This document shows, in pieces, positions 7,916-12,016 of a DNA stretch of 12,016 bases. A program made the translations under genes and the position numbers. Numbering within the stretch: the first letter of the stretch is position 1; every line of letters begins with the position of its first letter. Source of the DNA: UBA6136 sp964344495 (GTDB taxonomy: Bacteria > Pseudomonadota > Gammaproteobacteria > Methylococcales > Methylococcaceae); the NCBI GenBank assembly GCA_964344495.1, contig CAYFNI010000070.1, positions 1 to 12,016 on the forward strand, written 5' to 3'. The notes beneath the pieces were generated by a model that worked only from the letters and a program-made list of their open reading frames with translations, ran no database searches and was not told where the DNA came from.

Positions 7916-7996
7916 GAAACTTCCCACGCCGGCATTATCCGGATCGGGTTTGAGGGTCTCTCTCAGCACTGCCGTTCTGGCAGGCACCCCTGTTTC
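7916..7996 (-). promoter_or_regulatory. TPP riboswitch (THI element) upstream of thiO-thiS-thiG
   Basis: On the minus strand: P1 GAAAC (7992-7996) pairs perfectly with GUUUC (7916-7920). Between them lie CAGGGGUGCC, a P3 hairpin (GCCAGAACGGC), GCUGAGAG, GACCCU, CCCGAUCCGGAUAAUGCCGGCGUGGGAAG. These are the conserved TPP aptamer elements. The leader to thiO is about 145 nt. I see no clear terminator. UUCUCC (7888-7893) could pair with the GGAGAG ribosome site (7778-7783), so translational control is possible. The switch should turn down thiO-thiS-thiG and, through the operon, the ligase and phosphoesterase genes. Confidence 0.95.
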
Positions 7997-7999
7997 GCA

Positions 8000-8024
8000 G
8001 CCGCGATTAAAGCACAATCGCGGC
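8000..8024 (-). promoter_or_regulatory. Extended -10 promoter candidate within a 9-bp inverted repeat
   Basis: A perfect inverted repeat, GCCGCGATT and AATCGCGGC, with a 7-nt loop. On the minus strand the loop and right arm contain TGCTTTAAT, an extended -10 element (TG, one base, TTTAAT at 8006-8011). No good -35 hexamer is present. Transcription from here would begin close to the TPP aptamer. The hairpin has no T run and could alternatively help end transcripts of the small membrane-protein gene that stops at 8051. Confidence 0.4.
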
Positions 8025-8050
8025 GCTGAGCGAAGTCGATAATCGGCGCA

Positions 8051-8338
8051 TCAGGCGTGTTTGCGCGCCAGCACCCAGGCTCTGAAAAGCGTCATCACCA
8101 ATACGCCGAAGACGATCGACGAAACATCCATGCCGATGCCGATCCAGAAGCTGTGCACCTGAAAATGGCCGCTCATGAAGTTTTTTAGCACCCCATGCAT
8201 GAAAAGCAGAAAACCGCCGTAATAGATCAGAGCGCCGGCAATGGCCCAGCCCATGGCGGGTTGGCCGCGCGCTTCGGCGGTGCGGTAATACCAGACGGCC
8301 GACAGCAGCACGGCCAGAACGGACAGAATTGCGGTCAT
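8051..8338 (-). CDS. Small conserved-looking membrane protein of unknown function
   Basis: A 95-residue protein with about three membrane segments: roughly residues 2-18, 27-52 (GWAIAGALIYYGGFLLFMHGVL) and 60-88 (FWIGIGMDVSSIVFGVLVMTLF), ending in basic RAWVLARKHA. I do not recognise the family. Two ATGs six bases apart are available; I chose 8338 because GGAG lies 6 nt before it, whereas the ATG at 8344 directly abuts that ribosome site. It is divergent from the cupin gene (90 nt between starts) and ends about 55 nt before the thiO riboswitch on the same strand. No cysteines or charged residues inside helices suggest an enzymatic role. Confidence 0.75.
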   Translation of the reverse strand: MTAILSVLAVLLSAVWYYRTAEARGQPAMGWAIAGALIYYGGFLLFMHGVLKNFMSGHFQVHSFWIGIGMDVSSIVFGVLVMTLFRAWVLARKHA

Positions 8339-8428
8339 GGGCATCTCCGGTTGAAAGCTGCGGTACTCTACCAAAACCCGGCCGGGGGGAACGCTTCCGG
8401 TGCGGATTCACCGCTTCAGGAGGTTCAT

Positions 8429-8770
8429 GTGCACACGCCCATCGCCATTCGTTCCCTGTTCGCCGATGTGCCGACCGGACAGGCGCACGAGTGTTTTGAA
8501 GCCTGGCTGGAGGCACCGTCCTTCCGGCTGGAACGGATCGTATCGTCGGGCCAGCGCACCCCCGACGGCGAATGGTACGACCAGCCGCACGATGAGTGGG
8601 TCGCGCTGCTGCAAGGCGCCGCGCGACTGCGAATCGACAATCAGCCGGACCTGCTCGAACTCGGCCCGGGAGACTCGGTGCATCTGCCGGCCCATTGCCG
8701 TCATCGGGTGGAATGGACGGATCCCGAACAGGCCACCATCTGGCTGGCCTTGCATTTCACGCCACCCTGA
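8429..8770 (+). CDS. Cupin-domain protein (GTG start)
   Basis: A 113-residue single-domain cupin. The first metal-site motif is degenerate but recognisable, WYDQPHDEWVALLQGAARL (49-67), with H54 and E56; the second is GDSVHLPAHCRHRVEW (81-96), with H89 and H92. These residues could hold a metal ion in the beta-barrel. Small cupins of this kind have varied or unknown roles, so no reaction is assigned. The start is GTG 8429: AGGAGG lies 5 nt before it, and the nearby ATG at 8427 is in another frame. The gene is divergent from the small membrane-protein gene and convergent with the epimerase-like gene, with only 4 nt between the two stops. Confidence 0.85.
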   Translation: MHTPIAIRSLFADVPTGQAHECFEAWLEAPSFRLERIVSSGQRTPDGEWYDQPHDEWVALLQGAARLRIDNQPDLLELGPGDSVHLPAHCRHRVEWTDPEQATIWLALHFTPP

Positions 8771-8774
8771 ACGC

Positions 8775-9680
8775 TTAAAGACTGGCGGGCAGCCCGTGCT
8801 CGAGATCGGGATAGCGCAGTTCAACTCCCAACGCTTCCCGCATGCGCCGGTTGTCGAGCCGCTTGGACTCTTCCAGAAAAGACAGCATCGACGGCGTCAG
8901 AACCCGACGGGCCTCAGCCATGGGGAGGGCCGGCGGCCGCGGCAAACCATAAAGATCGGCGATGCGCCAGAAATAATCGGTCATCGTGGTCGGATGGCCG
9001 TCGCTGATGTTGTAGGCTTGGCCGGGGGCACCCCGGCGGGCAGCAGCCCAGCAGGCCGTGGCCAGGTCATCGGCATGGATCCGGTTGGTGTAGGGTGCAT
9101 CGTCCTCCGCCACGACCGGCAGCCCCTGGCGCACCCGTTCCACCGGCAGGCGTCCCGGACCATAGATGCCGGGCACACGCAACACGACCACGGCCGTGCC
9201 GACGCGGGCGCTCCACTCCGCCAGCAGTCGCTCCGCCGCAAGGCGCCGCCGGCCGCGGTCGGTTTTGGGATGCAGCGGGGCTGATTCATCAATCCAGGCG
9301 CCCCCGCAGTCGCCATACACACCGCTGGTGCTGATGTACACCAGCCGCTCCGGTGGCTGCGGCAAGGCCGCCAGACAGGCACGCAGGCGGGGATCATCCC
9401 CACCGGTCGGCGGTGGCGGGGCGAAGTAATAGAGCGTGCCGATGCCCGCCGGCAGGCCGGCCAGCGACGCGGGCTGATCGAGATCGCCGGCGACGGTGGC
9501 GATGCCACTCGCCGCCAGCCGGGCAACGGACCCCGGCCGGGCCAGCGCCCCGACTTCGGCTCCGCCGGCCTGTTCCAGCCGGGCAACCCGACACCCGATA
9601 TCGCCACACCCGACGATGAAGATGCGGCCGGTCGAAATCGCTTGGGAAGGAATGGGGGTCATGTCTTGCCTGATACTCAT
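8775..9680 (-). CDS. NAD(P)-dependent epimerase/reductase-like protein (extended SDR, YeeZ-like)
   Basis: A 301-residue protein with an N-terminal dinucleotide-binding fold, IFIVGCGDIGCRVARL (20-35), and the block RLVYISTSGVYGDCGGAWIDESAPLHP (112-138). It resembles the YeeZ-type atypical SDR group. The classical YxxxK catalytic pair is not visible at the expected place (Y122 is followed by GDC), as is usual for atypical members. VLRVPGIYGPGR and AYNISDGHPTTMTDYF match the substrate-side region of epimerase-like proteins. ATG 9680 is preferred over the in-frame ATG at 9662 because AGGGAG sits 7 nt upstream. The substrate is unknown. It reads convergently to the cupin gene and divergently from the metal-efflux cluster. 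Confidence 0.85.
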   Translation of the reverse strand: MSIRQDMTPIPSQAISTGRIFIVGCGDIGCRVARLEQAGGAEVGALARPGSVARLAASGIATVAGDLDQPASLAGLPAGIGTLYYFAPPPPTGGDDPRLRACLAALPQPPERLVYISTSGVYGDCGGAWIDESAPLHPKTDRGRRRLAAERLLAEWSARVGTAVVVLRVPGIYGPGRLPVERVRQGLPVVAEDDAPYTNRIHADDLATACWAAARRGAPGQAYNISDGHPTTMTDYFWRIADLYGLPRPPALPMAEARRVLTPSMLSFLEESKRLDNRRMREALGVELRYPDLEHGLPASL

Positions 9681-9695
9681 GAAACTTCTCCCTAA

Positions 9696-9710
9696 ACAGT
9701 ACTATACTGT
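9696..9710. promoter_or_regulatory. 15-bp palindrome at a divergent promoter region
   Basis: ACAGTA-CTA-TACTGT is a perfect 6-bp inverted repeat with a 3-bp centre. On the plus strand it contains TATACT (9703-9708), a 5-of-6 match to the -10 element, about 37 nt before the small secreted protein. On the minus strand TATAGT (9701-9706) could serve the epimerase-like gene. Neither has a good -35. A second short dyad, ACTG-TCGAC-CAGT (9706-9718), overlaps it. It may be a repressor or activator site, but no regulator gene is in view. Confidence 0.4.
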
Positions 9711-9744
9711 CGACCAGTCGATCAGCATCAAGTGCCCCCTCTCC

Positions 9745-10131
9745 ATGAGCCGACTCCAATCGCACCTTCTTCATCTGGCGCTCATTCTCATGCAGATGTT
9801 TGCCCCGTGGGTGCATGCGCATGTCGGGGAAGAAACCGGCGGATTATTCCACGTCCCCGGTCTGGAGCGCGTGATGGGGGTCGGTGATGACCGCCCCGGT
9901 GCCAGCGGCGCAGGGGATTTGATCGTCAGCCTGCCCACCGGCATCGAACAGCACGATAACCGCCAGCAGGCCCCGGACGATGGGCGCCTGGCGGCCGATG
10001 TACCGCCGCCGCTGCGCCTGCCGGCCCTGCGATCGCTCGCAGCCCCGGCAAGCCCGGTCGCTACGGCCACGTTCATCCCTCAACCGGACTTGCATTCCGG
10101 CGCGCCGCCCCGAGCCTCCCCGGCCGACTGA
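9745..10131 (+). CDS. Small secreted protein preceding a metal-type RND efflux cluster
   Basis: A 128-residue protein with a clear signal peptide: SRLQSHLLH then LALILMQMFAPWV, with probable cleavage after A25 (VHA). The mature N-terminus begins with His (H26) and continues VGEETGGLFHVPGLE (27-41). The region around cleavage reads H-A-H, and further histidines lie at 36 and 70. The C-terminal half is rich in Pro, Ala and Arg and looks disordered. Small proteins with an APWVHAH-like start before heavy-metal efflux genes seem familiar to me in betaproteobacteria, but I cannot name a family. ATG 9745 is chosen because it begins the signal peptide; it lacks a strong ribosome site. An in-frame ATG at 9679 would add 22 polar residues. 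A periplasmic metal-binding role is inference. Confidence 0.7.
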   Translation: MSRLQSHLLHLALILMQMFAPWVHAHVGEETGGLFHVPGLERVMGVGDDRPGASGAGDLIVSLPTGIEQHDNRQQAPDDGRLAADVPPPLRLPALRSLAAPASPVATATFIPQPDLHSGAPPRASPAD

Positions 10132-10257
10132 CCCCGCCGATGTGCCCGGGAGTCCGATTGAGAATTCCGGGAGAATAGGACCGCCGCATGCAGGCGTTCC
10201 CTGGCGATCAAGCAGTGGGCGGATCCGGCCGCTCGGCCCCCGTCACAAGGTGTCCAC

Positions 10258-11511
10258 ATGAAGAAACTCACAGGCTTGGCCCTGGCCATGCTGATTACCC
10301 CAGTCGCCTTTGCGATCGAAGATGAGCTGCTGGTCGAACATATCGATGAACTGGTGATTGACGAGCATCTGAGCCTCCGCAACGTCATCGACACCACCTT
10401 CGAGCGCTATCCCCAGAATGCGCTGGTTTCGGCCTTCGAAGAAGAATCCCGGGCGCTCGAACAACGCAGTTCCAGCTGGATTGCGGGGTATCCGATGCTG
10501 TATCTGCAATACATCGATGATGCCCTGCTGGGTGCCAATCGGGGTATCACCAATGTGCAGTCCGGCTATCAGATTCCGGTGTGGATGTGGGGCCAGAAGG
10601 AGGCCAGCCAGAAGATCACCGAGCAGTCCAAGCAGGCCGTCGAACGCTATACGACCGCCTTGAAGCACGAAGTGGCAGGTCTGGTGCGGGATGCGCTCTG
10701 GAACCTGCGTCTGGTCGAGAATCGCCGCGAGCTGGCGCGCCAGATTTACGAAGTGGCCGTGAAGCTGACCGCCGTGGTGCAGCGCCGGGTCGAACTCGGC
10801 GATCTGGCCCGGGCCGATCTGCTGCTGGCCGAAAGTGACCGGCTGGAGAAAAAAACCGCCCTGGTTCAGGCCGAAGCCGAAGTCATGCATAGCCGCAAGG
10901 CCTACCAGAATCTGACCCGCATGACCCGGGCACCCAAACGGCTGGAAGAGCCGCTGAGTCAGCTGACGCAATTCGACGACCGCCATCCCTCGCTGGCGGC
11001 TGCCACCGCTTCGGTGGAACGGGCCCAGGCAGAGGTGGAATTCACCCGCCTGTCCAAGCAGGGCAACCAGCCAACGATCCTGGTCGGAACCGACAGCTCC
11101 GAAATCGACCAGCAGGGTAATTTCGGTACCGGTACCAACATCGTCCTGCAGGTCCCCATCGGCGGCGATGACTGGCATGCGCCACAGGTGGCCCAGGCCA
11201 ATCTGGTCCTGAACGAAAAGATCGTGCAGCGGGAAAGCCTGCGCCGCCAGCTGGAAAAGGCGCTGCACGAGGCACGCCATACCCTGCAGGTCGATCAGGC
11301 CGCGCTGGAGATTGCCGAACGGCGCAAGGAAATTGCCGAGACCCAGATTCACATGAGCCGCATTGCCTTCGAGGCCGGCGAAATTGCCCTGATCGACTAT
11401 CTGAAGATTCAAACCGGGGCTCAGACGGCGATTCGGGAGGCCGCTGAGCGTGCCATCCTGGTCCAGAAGGATACGGCCAGCTATAACCAGGTCGTGGGTA
11501 TAACCCCATGA
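10258..11511 (+). CDS. TolC-family outer-membrane channel of an RND-type (CusC/CzcC-like) efflux system
   Basis: A 417-residue outer-membrane efflux protein. Such proteins form trimeric channels that carry substrate from the periplasm out of the cell with an RND pump and an adaptor. It has a signal peptide (1-19, MKKLTGLALAMLITPVAFA) without a lipobox cysteine, then long alpha-helical, Glu/Gln/Ala/Arg-rich segments in two related halves, as in OEP domains: about 120-215 (including VELGDLARADLLLAESD) and about 315-410 (including RIAFEAGEIALIDYLKIQTGA). The GDL-x-x-x-DLL and GE-IALIDYL pair is the repeated hallmark of the family. ATG 10258 has AAGG 7 nt upstream. It is followed directly by the adaptor gene (ATGA overlap). 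Metal specificity is suggested by the cluster but not proven. The 126 nt before it (10132-10257) show no gene or clear promoter. Confidence 0.93.
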   Translation: MKKLTGLALAMLITPVAFAIEDELLVEHIDELVIDEHLSLRNVIDTTFERYPQNALVSAFEEESRALEQRSSSWIAGYPMLYLQYIDDALLGANRGITNVQSGYQIPVWMWGQKEASQKITEQSKQAVERYTTALKHEVAGLVRDALWNLRLVENRRELARQIYEVAVKLTAVVQRRVELGDLARADLLLAESDRLEKKTALVQAEAEVMHSRKAYQNLTRMTRAPKRLEEPLSQLTQFDDRHPSLAAATASVERAQAEVEFTRLSKQGNQPTILVGTDSSEIDQQGNFGTGTNIVLQVPIGGDDWHAPQVAQANLVLNEKIVQRESLRRQLEKALHEARHTLQVDQAALEIAERRKEIAETQIHMSRIAFEAGEIALIDYLKIQTGAQTAIREAAERAILVQKDTASYNQVVGITP

Positions 11512-12016
11512 TGCGCCGACTCGGATGCGGGCTAGGCCTCGCGCTCGGATTGACTCTGATCGGAGCGGTGCGCGCTGAATCGGCGGCCATCAGCCTGGAT
11601 GTGGAGCAGCGTGCCCACCTGGATGTGCGCACCCTGCCGCCCGAACCGGTGCCCAATCTGCCGCTGCTTCAGGCACCCGGCCGCGTCGTCGTACCCCCGG
11701 CCCGGGAATTTGCCGTGACCGCCGTTCAGGCGGGCGTCATCACCCGGGTCAATGTTCCGCTGGGGGTCTTCGTGCGGCAGGGACAAGTGCTCGCCGAAGT
11801 CGACAGCATCGCACTGGTTGACCTGCAGCGCGCCGTCGTCGATGCCCATGCTGTAGCCAGTGTGGCGGAAGCCCGGTACAAGCGCGATGACACCCTGCTC
11901 AAGGAGGGCGTCATTTCCCAGAGCCGGATGCAGGAAACGCGCAGTGATTACGAGCGGGCTCAGGCAACGCTGCGGGCCGCCGAGCAGACGCTGGTGGCCT
12001 CCGGTATTGCCCAAGC
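11508..12016 (+). CDS. Periplasmic adaptor (membrane fusion protein) of the RND efflux system, N-terminal part
   Basis: About 169 codons before the right edge cuts the gene. The ATG at 11508 overlaps the channel stop as ATGA; a second ATG at 11511 is equally possible. The product has a signal peptide (about 1-23, LGCGLGLALGLTLIGAVRA), then a barrel-sandwich (lipoyl-like) half-motif AGVITRVNVPLGVFVRQGQVLAEVDS typical of CusB/CzcB/HlyD adaptors. A helical hairpin start follows: LVDLQRAVVDAHAVASVAEARYKRDDTLLKEGVISQSRMQETRSDY. Adaptors join the outer-membrane channel to the inner-membrane pump and, in the metal group, may pass metal to it. The metal-binding part, if any, would be in view only partly; no methionine-rich N-terminal region like that of CusB is seen. 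Confidence 0.92.
   Translation, partial: MMRRLGCGLGLALGLTLIGAVRAESAAISLDVEQRAHLDVRTLPPEPVPNLPLLQAPGRVVVPPAREFAVTAVQAGVITRVNVPLGVFVRQGQVLAEVDSIALVDLQRAVVDAHAVASVAEARYKRDDTLLKEGVISQSRMQETRSDYERAQATLRAAEQTLVASGIAQ

Noticed and set aside
7772..8017. Upstream extension of thiO to position 8017
   Set aside because: The frame is open but runs through the TPP aptamer. The added residues match nothing, and the FAD-binding fold begins directly after ATG 7771, which has a good ribosome site.
10188..10257. Short frame starting at the ATG at 10188 before the TolC-family gene
   Set aside because: It has no good ribosome site, overlaps the channel gene in another frame, and its product has no recognisable feature.
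10243..11412. A 389-codon frame on the minus strand opposite the TolC-family gene
   Set aside because: It mirrors the real channel gene, starts without a ribosome site, and has no recognisable domain. The sense frame has a signal peptide and family motifs.

Overview
The window looks like chromosomal DNA from a GC-rich proteobacterium. A betaproteobacterium is my best guess, from the ThiC, ThiO and ThiG sequences and the RND efflux gene order; this is an impression, not a search result. The sequence carries two 10-base N runs, one inside thiC and one inside a phosphoesterase gene. Both look like assembly placeholders.

Left part (1-8050) is a thiamine locus. The 5' half of thiC (minus strand) runs off the left edge and is preceded by a complete TPP riboswitch at 916-1013. 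Upstream of that lie a small lipoprotein gene (minus) and, divergent from it, a TauE/SafE-type membrane transporter (plus, 1884-2687). Facing the transporter is a five-gene minus-strand run that reads, in transcription order, thiO, thiS, thiG, a phenylacetate-CoA-ligase-like adenylate-forming enzyme, and a secreted AcpA/phospholipase-C-type phosphoesterase. Gaps in this run are 5 nt, 2 nt, 27 nt and a 14-nt overlap, so it reads as one operon. It begins behind a second TPP riboswitch at 7916-7996. thiC supplies the pyrimidine half of thiamine and thiO/S/G the thiazole half. The two distal genes are not standard thiamine genes but would be under TPP control if transcription reads through.

Middle part (8051-9680) is housekeeping or accessory: a 95-residue membrane protein (minus), a divergent GTG-started cupin protein (plus), and a convergent NAD-dependent epimerase/reductase-like protein (minus).

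Right part (9745-12016) starts a plus-strand heavy-metal-type RND efflux cluster. It holds a small secreted protein with histidines at its predicted mature N-terminus, a TolC-family outer-membrane channel, and the start of a periplasmic adaptor (membrane fusion protein) whose ATG overlaps the channel stop. The inner-membrane RND pump is expected beyond the right edge. A 15-bp palindrome overlaps a good -10 hexamer in the divergent region before this cluster.

I found no tRNA, rRNA, CRISPR array or insertion sequence. The most interesting candidate is the coupling of a PaaK-like ligase and an exported phosphoesterase to a TPP-riboswitch thiazole operon.
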